Positions 1 through 10,021 of a stretch of 64,000 bases of DNA are shown one piece after another. Origin of the DNA: Auriscalpium vulgare (taxonomy: Eukaryota; Basidiomycota; Agaricomycetes; Russulales; Auriscalpiaceae). Within the stretch, counting starts at the first letter, position 1. The number at the start of each line of letters is the position of its first letter. Both the position numbers and the translations under genes were made by a program. The stretch is from contig JAHBBC010000007.1 of the NCBI GenBank assembly GCA_019915015.1, positions 1,116,001-1,180,000 on the forward strand, given 5' to 3'. The notes under the pieces were generated by a model. It was not told the DNA's origin. It did not search any database and worked only from the letters and a program-made list of their open reading frames with translations.

Positions 1-461
1 GTGTATAGCTCCACAGCGCCCTCTGAACAGCCCGCTGCACGGCTGATATCCTCGAGAGATGCGCCATTGCCATAGCGACCCATACGGTACAGGGTCACCG
101 CTAATTGCGTTCGGATATCCTCCTGCGGGGTGTTCGAGTTGTTCTGGAATACGGGATGACCCTCGATGAGGCCAAGGATAGTGTCGAAGACGTGGGGAGA
201 GACACGGAGCATGTTGATAAAGCGGTGGTGATGGGCAGGATCCTGTGCATACTCCCATGCAAGCTGGAGATTGCCGGCTTTAACGACGGGAGGACGGGGG
301 TTGATGTAGCGGGAGGATAGGATGGTGTGAAGGATTGAGCTATCGCGTTGGAGCTGCTCCATCATAGCTGTGGCTGAAGATGGAGGCATGAGTGCCATCT
401 GGATAGCCATATATGTGATGTATGCGTCGATAATCTCATCGTGGTAGGTAGCACGGGCCAT
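1..461 (-). CDS. PIF/Harbinger-like transposase, 5' part (runs off window)
   Basis: An ATG at 461 opens an uninterrupted frame of 153 codons to the window edge, with no stop. The translation carries a pattern I recognise from basidiomycete PIF/Harbinger (HARBI1-like, DDE_Tnp_4) proteins: a segment around residues 85-100 reading FDTILGLIEGHPVFQNN, then QLAVTLYRMGRYGNGAS, then EDISRAAGCSEGAVELYT. This is the helix-turn-helix-like region before the DDE nuclease domain. The catalytic DDE residues would lie beyond the edge, so activity cannot be judged. The frame is intact as far as it goes, which suggests a recent insertion or a domesticated copy. Terminal inverted repeats and a target-site duplication were not found in the visible part. 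The family call is from memory of the consensus. Confidence 0.7.
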   Translation of the reverse strand, partial: MARATYHDEIIDAYITYMAIQMALMPPSSATAMMEQLQRDSSILHTILSSRYINPRPPVVKAGNLQLAWEYAQDPAHHHRFINMLRVSPHVFDTILGLIEGHPVFQNNSNTPQEDIRTQLAVTLYRMGRYGNGASLEDISRAAGCSEGAVELY

Positions 462-727
462 GGCTGGTGGAAGAGCTCGAAAGCAATGGCGGCGGTGTCG
501 CGCAGCGGCGTAGATTGAGTGACATTATGTAATATCACGCCGGGGCGCCGAATCGAAAACGAAAGGCGTTTGAAAACGAAACGGAAACGAAAACGGTCTA
601 CTCTGAGCTCCCCTATTCTCCAAGCCCGCAGTCCACTGTATCACTGGCGTCTCGACATCCGAGCGTATCGCCGACGGCGACCTACACCCAGCAACGCGTC
701 TCTGCCGCGTCGCCTGTCGATTACTAT

Positions 728-3700
728 ATGCGCCCGCCCGCCAGTCAGCCATCCGCATCCTCGCACCCTCGTCTCCGACGTCCATCGCAGTCCCAAACCC
801 TGCCTGGATCACAGGCGCACCAACCGTCAGCTCCACGCTTTCCTCACAACCCATATTCAGACCCCTCATCGTCCTCCAGTTCCACGTCGATCTCAACGCC
901 GTCGTATTCACCACCCGCTCCTCGTAGCGCAACCACTTCCATCTCATCTTCGTCCTTCACCAAAACCCTATTGAATCCCGCGCCGTCTCCTGTCCAGACG
1001 CATGCCGCTATGGGAGGCTTGGAGGCGCTGGTCCAGGCTGCGACTGTCGAACGTCGGCGTCTGAGTGGGGAAAAACCGCGTGTCCACGAGCGCGAAAGTC
1101 GCGCCAGCCACTCGTTGAAAGGGAGCCCGGAGGTGGCATTCAGGAGCAGTCCGGAAACCGCCTACCGGACCCCGATCCAGGAACCTGCCCCTCGCGCGCC
1201 CCCGATGTCCTTGTTCATCCCCACCGAACACTCAGTCACGCTTATGGAGCGTTCGTCGCGCATACCAATGGAACCTTCGTTGCGCACGCCTGTTGACCCG
1301 CCCCCAATGCCTAATGTCGTCCAAGAGCGGCCATCGAAACGGAGACGGAGATCGTCGTCACAGGCAAGGGAGCAGGCAGGGTTGGAGAGGCCAGTGAAAC
1401 GAGCGACAGTGAGTCCAGGACTTGAGAGGCAGCGTCCGGTGTCGATGGCGAGTCCCATCGTCGAGAGACCGCGCTCACTCGCCAGTCCGACTATGGAGTG
1501 GCCGCGCTCGGCGGCGGGCCCCGCTCTCGACGTGCCCCTCTCGACGAGTCCGATTGCAGACACCCTGGATCGGCAGGGCTGGCCTGCGAGTTCAGTGGTC
1601 CAGCGCCAGCGGGCGGCGGCTCTGGTCGTAGAACGCACGCACACCCCGCCGGCAATGGAGGCTCCATTGCGGCGGGCGTCGGCGAGTCCGATGGGGCAGC
1701 CGCGTACCTTCATGCCATCAACCATCGTCGAGACACCGGTACCCGCGCCCGCGTTCCCCATTTCCATCGTCGAGCAGCCTCGCCCGGTCGTCGTTCCACA
1801 GGCTCGCGCTGTCCACAGCACCATTGTCGAGCAGCCTCGCCCGGTAGTCGTTCCGCAGGCCCGCGCTTCCCGCAGTCCGATCGTCGGACAGCGTCGCTAT
1901 TCGGTAGAAGAGCGCCTCTCATCCCGGCGGCGAAGGTAGAACCGTGGGTAGAGCAGACGCTCTACGTGCCCGCTCCGTCGCCAGCACCACCTCCGAAGCG
2001 ACGAACTTCATCAGAGGGCTCGTCTCGATTTCAGATCCTGCCGACGACGGAAGTGCCGCACGAAGATCTTCCCCGACCTGTCCCGCTACTGCTCCCGGTG
2101 TCTCAGGTGCCAGATGCGCGCGATACACAGTCACCCCCATCTGCTCCCCAGCCGCCCAAGTCACCTAAGCGTCCACCTGTCTTCGAGCCGCACAAGGATG
2201 AGGTCGAGCCTATGGCCGCGGCAGATCCTCTGGAAGAGCCGATGCCACTGCGCGAGCCGTCACCCCCGTCAGTTGTCGAAACGCTGCGCTCGCCAACTCC
2301 AGCCCAGCTGTCGCCCCTGCCCGCCCGCACTCCTACTCCGCCTCCTGCCCAGGCTCCCGCGCGTTCTCCTACTCAGCCTCCTGCCCAGCGTTCTGCTACG
2401 CCTCCTGTCCATGCTCCCGCGCATTCTGCTACGCATCCTGCTCCCGCACCTGAGGTTGTAGCACCTGAGCCACCGCGTGAAGCAACGAAGTCACCTTCTC
2501 CGCCTGCGGTAGCAGATGAACGACGCCTGACTCCCATTCGATCGCCCACGCCCGTTGCTGCTCGGTGTCCTACGCCCCCATCTGCACCTCTCGTTCCTTC
2601 CGAAGCCGTGGCTCCGGCGCCGACGCCTCCTCCAACAGTGGTGCCAGAGTCTGTCCTTGAGCCTGTGCCTACGCCGCCTCCCCAGCCAGTGGGGGCAGAG
2701 CCTGTCCTCGCGCCTGTGGACACCGGTATACCTGAAGCACAGAACGTGGTCCCCACCCTGCCTCTGTCATCTCCGCCGTCTCCAGCCCACGAGCCGTCAC
2801 CGCCGCCCCGCTTGCCCAGTCCAGCGAAGTCGGAGGCATCACCTGCGCCGGCGCCAACTGTCCTCGTGCCGGCCGACGTGGAGATGGATGTGGACACAGA
2901 GCTGGCGCTCGAGCTAGAGCTTGCTGTGGACACGCCGGTTGCGCATACTGAGACCGACGTCGACGACGAGCTGCTTAGCTTAGTCGGTGACACGCAGCCG
3001 CGAAGGGAGCCGAAGCCGAAGCCGCACGCTCACCATGACAAGCACGAGAAAGTCAAGTCTATTGCTCTCCCACCTGCAGCGGTGCATCCTTCTCTGTCGG
3101 CGATGACGCATGTGAAGGCTGAGCGCGATTCTATGCCGCCACCGCCGCCATCAGTGTCGAGTGTTCGAGAGGGAGAGTCGTCGGGCATTGGCAATGGCAG
3201 CTCGAAGGTGGACGAGCGACCCGCGCTGAGCAAGAAGAAGGTGAGCAGCTCTTCCGCGGTTCGCCATGTTCACTTCGCTGACTTTAGGCGTAGTCCAAGT
3301 CGCAGTCCAAGCAGCCCCAGCTGCCGAAGCCTCGCCTCAAATCTAGTGGATCGAGCAAGTCCAAGAGCAAGTCGACCCCGGCGGACAAGGAGCGGGACAA
3401 GGAATGGGAGAAAGAGAAGGAGGTATCTGTTCCTTCTCCTACCCCTGCCCCCTCCCGGAGCAAGAAGACGCTTGTTGCTGCAGCGAAGAAGTCGGTGTCG
3501 GCGGCGGTCTCTGCGATGCGGTCTAGGTCGACGTCCGCCATGCCAGGTACTCCAGCCACGAATGCAGATACCAAGGCGGAGAAGGAGAACGTGAAGGAGA
3601 AGGAGAAGGCGGGCTCCGCTGAGCAGGACGGGGAAGACGACGACGATGCGGAGGACAAGCTCTATTGCGTTTGCAAGACGAGTTATGACGACGAGAAGGT

Positions 3701-4934
3701 TATGATTGCGTGTGATCGGTGCGTGTGTCCGTCTCATCATGATCATATTCGCCGCTCACATTGCTTTGACACAGCTGTGACGAGTGGTACCACACCCAGT
3801 GCGTCAATATGCCGGATCTGGAGGTTGACTTGGTGGATCAGTTCATATGTCCACTCTGTGTCGCTAGTACGTCCAACCCCCAACTTTCTTTGTATATTCT
3901 CTGATTCCCATTTCCATCCAGAGGAACCTCATCTTCGTCTGCGTACGACTTGGAAGAAGCGCTGCCTCTATGGTCAGAAGCAGCGCAACCCCGACTCACC
4001 AGATGCCTGCCACCGCCCTGCGCGTGGAGCCTTCTCTAAATACTGTTCAGACGAATGTGGGCGCAAGTACATGGAGTCCCGTATCAAATTCTGGGAGGGA
4101 AAGGGCGGCGACCGGGAGCGCCTGTGGGAGAGCGTCAAGAACGCCGACCGCCGGGAGGGCGTCGTTGTCTCCGTCGAGCCTGTGCACGACAAGTCCAAGG
4201 TCGTGAAGATGGACATCGACGACGAGAACCCTGCGACGGCCGTGGTTTTTGAAAAGCCGAAGAAGGCGCAGCGCGACCGTGAGCTTGAACGGTTGCGAGC
4301 GCAGCTAGATGAGGTTGTCGAGAAGCGTGAGCGGTTAAAGAAGGAGATGGAGGTCATTGTCTGGCGCGAAAAGCTGACTGAGTTGGCGATTGAGCGCGCG
4401 GAGAGTGTGGATGGCTGCGGGTGGGATCAGCGGTTTTGTTTCGGCGACGAGGAGGTGGCGGAGTTCGGAGCGGGTGTGCTGGAGAGTTACGAGGAGGCGG
4501 GGCAGGGTGTGACCGGCGACGCGATGCAGGTAGATGGGGCTGCCGAGGAAGGAGAATGTTGGTGCCAGGGCAAGAAGAAGTGTGATCGACACGTTGGGTG
4601 CGTCCTGACGACTCCGCGCACCTTGCTATCCAACTGACTGCTTTTCATACACAGGTGGCAGAAGCTGCGCATCGCTGAGGTGCAGTTTGAGAAGGAGATG
4701 AAGGACCAGGCCCTCGAGAAGTTGACCACGCGCGAACGAGAAATCCGGAAGCGGGTGGAAGACATTGTGGACCCGCAGGCCCGCCTCGCTGCCGCCAACA
4801 ACACCGCCGTTTACGCGCCCTCGCCAAAACTTCTGCCCATGGAGTCCAAGCCCACACTCAACGGGCACTCCAAGACCCGGCCCAACGGCGAACCAGTCAA
4901 AAAGGGGAAGAAAAAGAAGTCAGAAGGAATGTGA
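728..4934 (+). CDS. SPP1: Spp1/CFP1-like PHD-finger protein, COMPASS (Set1) subunit, with a long disordered N-terminus
   Basis: Proposed exons are 728..1903, 1957..3240, 3294..3718, 3775..3866, 3922..4597 and 4655..4934, about 1,310 codons. The second half holds a PHD finger: LYCVCKTSYDDEKVMIACD, then CDEWYHTQCVNM across an intron, then FICPLC. A CFP1/Spp1 C-terminal zinc region follows, with RCLYGQKQR, DACHRPARGAFSKYCSDECG and a coiled coil, as in Set1/COMPASS subunits that read H3K4 methylation. The first ~800 residues are Pro/Ser/Thr-rich and disordered, with a repeated VEQPRPVVVPQARA unit. This is far longer than yeast Spp1. The 1904-1956 junction is inferred from a frame change; it has the modal 53-nt length but no clear branch site. 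The same frame is open upstream from 533 without an ATG, so the true start may lie in an earlier exon, possibly an ATG at 486 with an intron 510..565. A separate upstream gene fused by error is possible. Confidence 0.8.
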
Positions 4935-5203
4935 AATGGCGTTCTCCACGCCGCTGCAACTATTGTTATTATTACTCGCTTTCCAATGCCTCGCTTTCCT
5001 GCTAAGCTCTTGCTGTGTAGCTGTACAAGACATGGAACCTGTATACATAGTAGATACAATGATTGGATGTCTCGTGTGACTCCTCGCTTTCTCGGGGGCA
5101 TAATGAATCTGCCAGAAAGCCCAACCGCACCAATCCTCCAAAAAAAGAAGCCGGTATACGTAGACAAAGCACGAAAACACCGGTAACCGCGAGTACTCAG
5201 TAC

Positions 5204-5821
5204 TCAGTAGCCGTCGCCCTCCCCTCCCTCTTTGCAGAAGCCCTTTTGCTCGTATAGGATTTTGGCCTTGGCCTCGTCGTTCACCTTCTTGGTGGCGATT
5301 TCCTGTCTGTGGTAGGGATCTAGTAGATGGTAATCAACTTGTCGTAGTGGGATATCGTCTTCCTGGTCTAGATCCTGTCGACATTCGGTCAGAAGGCTGA
5401 GCAAGGTGAGATGATCGACGACGCACTACTTCGCCGAGCAAAACAACATTCTCTCCGCGGATAAGGAACAAGCCACACCACTTTTCAGCAAAGGCATTGC
5501 CGGAGTATATCCGCTCAACGGTGTCCTCCAAGACGAGGTTTGCTGCACATCACGCCACGGTCAAGCCAGCACAGAGCACGAGCAGGCTACGACGGACGCA
5601 CCGAATTGGTCGTACGAGCGCAGTACACCGTGTAATTTCCTGCCGTCGCGCAGGACGACGAGCATCTTTCCTGCAGACGGAGACAGGCCGGGCACGGAGG
5701 AGCGGGGAAGATCATGTCGAGCTCAGGAACGAACGGAGGTGCGGCAGTGGACGCGGTCAGACGTACTGTCCACACAATCTACCAGAGAGCCTGACGTAGT
5801 GAATGGGATCAGGGAGTCCAT
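5204..5821 (-). CDS. LSM1: LSM1, Sm-like subunit of the Lsm1-7 mRNA decapping activator
   Basis: Four exons (5821..5767, 5670..5602, 5542..5427, 5374..5204) encode 136 residues. The Sm fold is clear: [20 protein letters not shown] (Sm1), [12 protein letters not shown], then [20 protein letters not shown] (Sm2 with the IRG motif). These match Lsm1, which in the cytoplasmic Lsm1-7 ring binds oligoadenylated mRNA 3' ends and, with Pat1, promotes decapping. The C-terminal tail ([18 protein letters not shown]) is the Lsm1-specific helix. All three introns have GT..AG ends and frame-consistent phases. It is convergent with the Spp1-like gene, with about 270 nt between the stops. Length is normal for the family. 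Confidence 0.93.
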
Positions 5822-5981
5822 TGTGATGAGGTCTGCCTGGGCAGACGCAGGCAGAGCGAGTTGGGGTCCGTTGAGGTCGTCGGAAGGGAGGTCGGAGGGC
5901 GGGCTTCGGAGTCAAGCGCTGGAAAGTTTGCTGGGGCGTCGGCGCGTGGTATGTGACAGCCTTTGAGGGCAACCACACTAT

Positions 5982-6072
5982 GCTGATATGGCCGAGTCGT
6001 TAAGGCGAGTGATTTGAATTCTCAACTATCACTTGGGCGTTGCCCGCGTAGGTTCAAATCCTGCTGTCAGCG
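5982..6072 (+). tRNA. tRNA-Ser (anticodon UGA) with a 9-nt intron
   Basis: The acceptor stem pairs 5982-5988 with 6065-6071, followed by discriminator G (6072) as in serine tRNAs. A 3-bp D stem, a 5-bp anticodon stem (AGTGA/TCACT), a long variable arm with a GGGC/GCCC stem, and a T arm with TTCAAAT loop are all present. The anticodon TGA lies at 6015-6017. The loop is too long unless 6019-6027 is an intron after position 37, the canonical place. Internal A and B boxes are intact and a TTTT run at 6073-6076 serves as pol III terminator. Confidence 0.93.
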
Positions 6073-6746
6073 TTTTGTATTGATGTGATATTTTGCTCGG
6101 TGCACGTGTGTGTGGGAGTTCTGTATACGAGTTGGTAGTCGAGAGTCGAGACTCGGACGCCTGCCAGCAATTTTCACCGTGGCTAACCTCAGGCTAACCT
6201 CCAACTCTCCGCCAACTTCAGCGTGTATGCGTGAATATCTTTTCGTCGTTCTGGCATCTGGTCCAAGACAACAGAATGCCCCGATATCCTATCACCATTC
6301 GATCTATACCCAACACACGTTGCCCAATACTAGTCTTCAGGATGCTTTCCAACTTCCTGGAGAACTTCCTCCGGGCACACAAGGATATGTCGTCAGATCA
6401 TGGCCGCCGCGTATGTTGTGGCCGGCCGTGGTCGCGTCCATGTCGATCTGTAGAGGAGACGATGTACACCTGCCACGTAACACCTCTTTTACCAATGTCA
6501 TTATGCCCTTCGGCCACTTCAACATGGCGTACGGTGACTGCCCTCCACAAAATACATTTGGATGCAAGCGGTGACGGGCGTGAACCCAAGGACTTCGACA
6601 GTTCGATGGCCAACAAGGTATGACTGATCCCCGGCGAAGCAGCATAGACTTCTAGTCGCCGCACGCTCTCAGTAGTTCCGAGGACGGAATGGCAGGAACT
6701 CCAACGTTTGAAATGTAACAACAAAAGGTAGGCCGCCAGCGTTGTC
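6073..6746. other. Intergenic stretch without a recognisable gene
   Basis: After the pol III terminator this 670-nt stretch has only short open frames on both strands, none with a recognisable motif or a plausible splice structure. It probably holds the 3' region of the NDUFA5-type gene. Confidence 0.5.
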
Positions 6747-7196
6747 TTAAGAAGCTGTTGATGCCTTGCCAAAGTACTCCCACTGACCGGCGTCCGGCTT
6801 CTCCTCTAATGGCTCCCAACTAGAAATCCGATGAGGGGAGAGTGCAGCAGTGAGACCGAGCCTGGAGACGTACGCTTTCCACTCGGCCATCTTCGCAACC
6901 AAGCTCAACTCATCCTTCGCGATCTCCAACGCCTCCTCAATCTGTCCCTCGTCCAGCTGCTTCTCTGCCTCAGCAACATCTCCGTTCACAGTTTGCACAA
7001 TCTTGAGTTTCCGCAGCGTGAGGGCCTCCGTGCCCTGGCGGTAGACAGAGGTCTGTGGGATGGCGGAGAGTGCGGAGAGGGTGGACTCGTAGGTTTTGGT
7101 GAGCTCTGGGAGCGGGTTCGGATGGACGGCGAGCCCGTGGATACCGGTGGATAGTTTGGTCGCTTGTTGGAAAAGAGGGCGAGTGAGGCGGAACAT
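6747..7196 (-). CDS. NDUFA5-type accessory subunit of mitochondrial complex I
   Basis: A single-exon frame encodes 149 residues starting MFRLTRPLFQQATKLSTGI. It contains LAVHPNPLPELTKTYESTL, SVYRQGTEALTLRKLKIVQ and a C-terminal KAYVSRLGLTAALSPHRIS, matching the ETC_C1_NDUFA5 family (human B13, the Neurospora 29.9-kDa subunit). The protein sits in the hydrophilic peripheral arm of NADH:ubiquinone oxidoreductase on the matrix side. The basic, Ser/Thr-containing N-terminus is compatible with mitochondrial import. An in-frame ATG at 7268 would add 24 residues; I chose 7196 because family members usually begin with MFR-type sequence. It is divergent from the mitochondrial bL32m gene, with 135 bp between the chosen starts. 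Confidence 0.88.
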   Translation of the reverse strand: MFRLTRPLFQQATKLSTGIHGLAVHPNPLPELTKTYESTLSALSAIPQTSVYRQGTEALTLRKLKIVQTVNGDVAEAEKQLDEGQIEEALEIAKDELSLVAKMAEWKAYVSRLGLTAALSPHRISSWEPLEEKPDAGQWEYFGKASTAS

Positions 7197-7331
7197 CTTG
7201 GAGAGCTGAAGATGAAGGGAGCTCGGGAGTCGGGTGACAGCGTAGTGACGAAGCGCGACGCGTGACAAGACTGCAAGGCTCTGGCACTGGCAGCGTCTGG
7301 CAGCTCACTTCACCACCGTTCGTTCACGACC
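7197..7331. promoter_or_regulatory. Shared divergent promoter region of two mitochondrial-protein genes
   Basis: Only 135 bp separates the chosen ATGs of the complex I subunit (minus) and the mitochondrial bL32 gene (plus). Both products go to mitochondria, so co-regulation is plausible, but no specific binding site was identified. If the minus gene starts at 7268 the gap shrinks to 63 bp. Confidence 0.45.
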
Positions 7332-7771
7332 ATGGCGTCCATTGCTTTTCACCCCATGCGAACAGTGTCGAGGCTGGCATCATGGCGGTCCCTGCTCACC
7401 GCGGATTATGCCCCCTCCTTCCTCGCGCCGCGACCGTTCGCGTGGGCGATTCCTTCGCTGCAATCGCTCTGGGAACTGTTACCACCCTTCCTCCTCGCCG
7501 TCCCCAAAAAGAAAGTCTCTCACTCCCGGAAGGCGATGCGCAGTGCAAACAAGGGGCTGAAAGATAAGCAAAGTGCGTATGCAGTGTCCTTTTGGGAAGA
7601 CACGTCGAGTTGACCGCTTCGTCCGCAGACCTGGTACACTGTCCCGCCTGCGGGTCAGCAAAATTGGCACACCATATATGCCCCAGCTGCTACTCGACTA
7701 TCAATCGTGCGTGGAAGACTAACTCGAAAACCGGTAATGGTGGGGTGCCTTCTGTATCGCTGGATGATTAG
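7332..7771 (+). CDS. Mitochondrial large-subunit ribosomal protein bL32m
   Basis: Two exons (7332..7572 and 7629..7771) encode 127 residues. The N-terminal ~60 residues form a mitochondrial targeting region. The mature part begins around VPKKKVSHSRKAMRSANKGL, the hallmark L32 start, and continues with a zinc-binding pair of CxxC motifs (HCPACG and ICPSC) split by the intron. The protein is the bacterial-type L32 of the mitoribosome; in yeast its maturation depends on the m-AAA protease. The 56-nt intron has GTGCGT and CGCAG ends with matching phase. Confidence 0.9.
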
Positions 7772-7967
7772 AGCGAGCTCAGGTGTGTGCGTTTACTGTG
7801 TCGGAGGAGTAGAGTTCTGACACTTCGCGCCCCATGAACGTAGATGCTTTCAGCTTTCACCTCCTGCTCATGTTATCCCAAATCTCTATCGCATCGTATT
7901 CTACAAGCAAGTGAAGTAGTCCAGACGCGACACAGTCGTATTACAAGCTATGTTCTAGCGTCGGTGC

Positions 7968-8702
7968 TCAACCGATATACGCTCGAACATAATCCTCGAT
8001 TGCCCGACCGTATTCGTTCGCTCCTCTTGTCCACACCGTGAACCAGAAGAGCGCGAATGCAAGCCCGTATGAACACCCAACAGCAACCTGTGGCCAAGTA
8101 TGGTGACCCAGCCACATCCTGGACGTTGGTACGAGGATCGCAATGGGCGTGCTCATGACCGGCACCAGAGCGCGAAACGAGGCGCTAGCTGGTAATGACG
8201 TGTGCAGTGGCAAATATGCGCACGCTAGTAAGATGTACGTCCCGAAGTATGTGATCGTTGCGGAGTGCGTGCTGGGCATGCTGGAGTGATGAGTTTCGTT
8301 GAATAAAACAGTGCACGGCCAGAGATGATGATGGTGCACGGACCCATACGTGTGCTTCTGTCTATGCTGCGTTACTTGCGGAGGCCGTGCCTGTCGGAGG
8401 ACACGCTTGATGACCTTCACGGTCAACGAGCAGGACACTGCGCCCACGGAGAAGTAGGCGACGCCGGCGGAGCGCGTGTAGAGAACAAAGCATGCAGTGA
8501 TGCCTGTGACTATGATGTTTACCTGCGTCTTGTCAGAGGAGGTCGCAGGAGGGGACAGATAACACACTCGGTCAAGGACGCGTAGTCCATAGTGGGCAAG
8601 GGCTCCTGGCATCTCCACTGCAAGAAACAGGATATGAATCGTACCCCGAGGAGATCCCTGAGCTTAGGGCGTGTCGTAGTAGATGAGTGAGTTTCCGTGC
8701 AT
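7968..8702 (-). CDS. PAP2-superfamily phosphatase (dolichyldiphosphatase-like), with an apparent in-frame stop
   Basis: The C-terminal part carries all three PAP2 motifs: KRVLRQARP, MPSTHS (the PSGH-like motif, rebuilt across intron 8281..8343) and SRMWLGHHTWPQV. Several hydrophobic segments indicate a multi-pass membrane enzyme. Lumenal dolichyl-diphosphatases of this type recycle the dolichol carrier after N-glycosylation, but lipid phosphate phosphatases look similar. An intron 8523..8567 joins GLRVLDR to VNIIVTG. Upstream, the same frame reads NSLIYYDTP, then TAA (complement of 8664-8666), then GTIHILFLAVEMPG, which looks like continuous coding. No splice pair removes the stop cleanly, so this is a real nonsense allele, a sequence error, or a missed exon. 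The start is unsure: 8702 is the first ATG of the conserved part, and translation could begin only after the stop. Confidence 0.72.
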
Positions 8703-8791
8703 GGCGCCAGAGAGAACGTTGACGGCAATGGCCGACGACGTCGACTCTGTTGCCAATGCGAAAACGCCGGAGTCTTCTCCTCCGTGATTCC

Positions 8792-9856
8792 ATGGCGGCA
8801 CCGTGGGTCGTCCTGGCCATTGTCGTCCTCTTTCTCGTCTTCTATATGGCCATCTCCCGCGGCTCGAGTGACCCATACGGGACCTTTCACTTGTCGCTCA
8901 ACCGTCGCCCTGGGCAGATCGGTCTTCCTACGACAGAATGGTTGAACATGGGCTATTGGGAGGTGGGTTTGACTCTTGGATGCCATTATCAGAGAAGCTC
9001 ATTTTTGAATCATAGGATACTGGAGTTTTCCGTGAAGCCTGCGAAGGTGTGTTGTGTGCGTCCGTCGTCGGCCGGGCAATGACGTGTCTCCAGCGCTTGC
9101 CCTGCATTTGTGTACTTCTGCGCGTCTGACGACCGGCGGACGCGTCCTAGGTATGTCCGCTCAGGCTGTCTACCGTGATGGCTTTGATGTGAACTCGTCT
9201 AACCAGACGTCGGTCATGGGAGCGGGGACTCACTCCTGCTTCATCTAAGCCATCCATCGGTTCCCAGACCCAAGCTTCTGTTTGGCATCACCAGCCTCCT
9301 GTCACACCATGCCCGCGCGAAACAGCGCGTGTCTCTTTTTCTGTCCGATAATTCCGGCCTGCGAGATCAAACTGAAGTCGTCTTGTTGCCGGGGGACGCA
9401 GTTTGGCGTCACCCGAACCCATCGCATCCCTTCTCGGACAAGCAGGAAGCGCAATTCGACACAATCCTCGCTCTCGATTGTGCATACCACTTCCGTACTC
9501 GCACCTTGTTTCTTCAGCAGAGCTTCGAACACCTCGCGCCAGGAGGCCACATTGCGTTAGCCGACATCTGTTTCGCGGAGGAGCCTAGCACGTTCACAAC
9601 AACGCTCGTATCACGCGTCCTTGGCATCATGCCTCGAGAGAACATGATCTCTAGGGACGCCTACATACAGGATATGGAGAGATTTGGCTACACGGACGTC
9701 TCTCTTGAAGATATCACGCGGTCGGTGTTTCCTGGCTTCCGTAGATATCTGAAGACACAGGGATTGGTTTGGACGGTCTTCGCTTCCGCGATTGGCGGGC
9801 TTGAATCATTGGGCGCACGTTTTGTAATTGTATCTGCTACAAAGCCTTTACCATAG
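8792..9856 (+). CDS. Membrane-anchored SAM-dependent methyltransferase, substrate unknown
   Basis: Four exons (8792..8962, 9016..9046, 9094..9150, 9207..9856) encode 302 residues. Residues 4-20 form a hydrophobic anchor (WVVLAIVVLFLVFYMAI). Rebuilding the splice junctions gives a class I methyltransferase motif I, RVLDVGHGSGDSLL, then TILALDCAYHFRTR (motif IV-like) and HLAPGGHIALADICF (post-IV). It resembles small-molecule methyltransferases of the ubiE/coq5 or sterol type, but the substrate cannot be deduced. The ATG at 8792 lies in a CCATGG palindrome close to the divergent PAP2 gene, so the 5' ends overlap or nearly touch. An in-frame ATG at 8750 is an alternative start; I chose 8792 because it sits directly before the anchor. 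Confidence 0.82.
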
Positions 9857-10021
9857 AAACAAAGATACGGCCTGTTCTGTAGACGCGACTCGACTCACGT
9901 GATGGCGCAGGTCTGCTCACGTGCGAAAAATTCGCGTCTTCGCCGAATCCCGATCGCTCGAGTCCGACGTTGCTCACTGCTCAGTCTCCTCTATGTACTT
10001 GCCTAGCGCCTACAACTAAGG

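Noticed and set aside
1498..1930. Second plus-strand frame overlapping the Spp1-like N-terminus
   Set aside because: The other frame holds the clear VEQPRPVVVPQARA repeats; this one becomes coding only after the junction near 1957.
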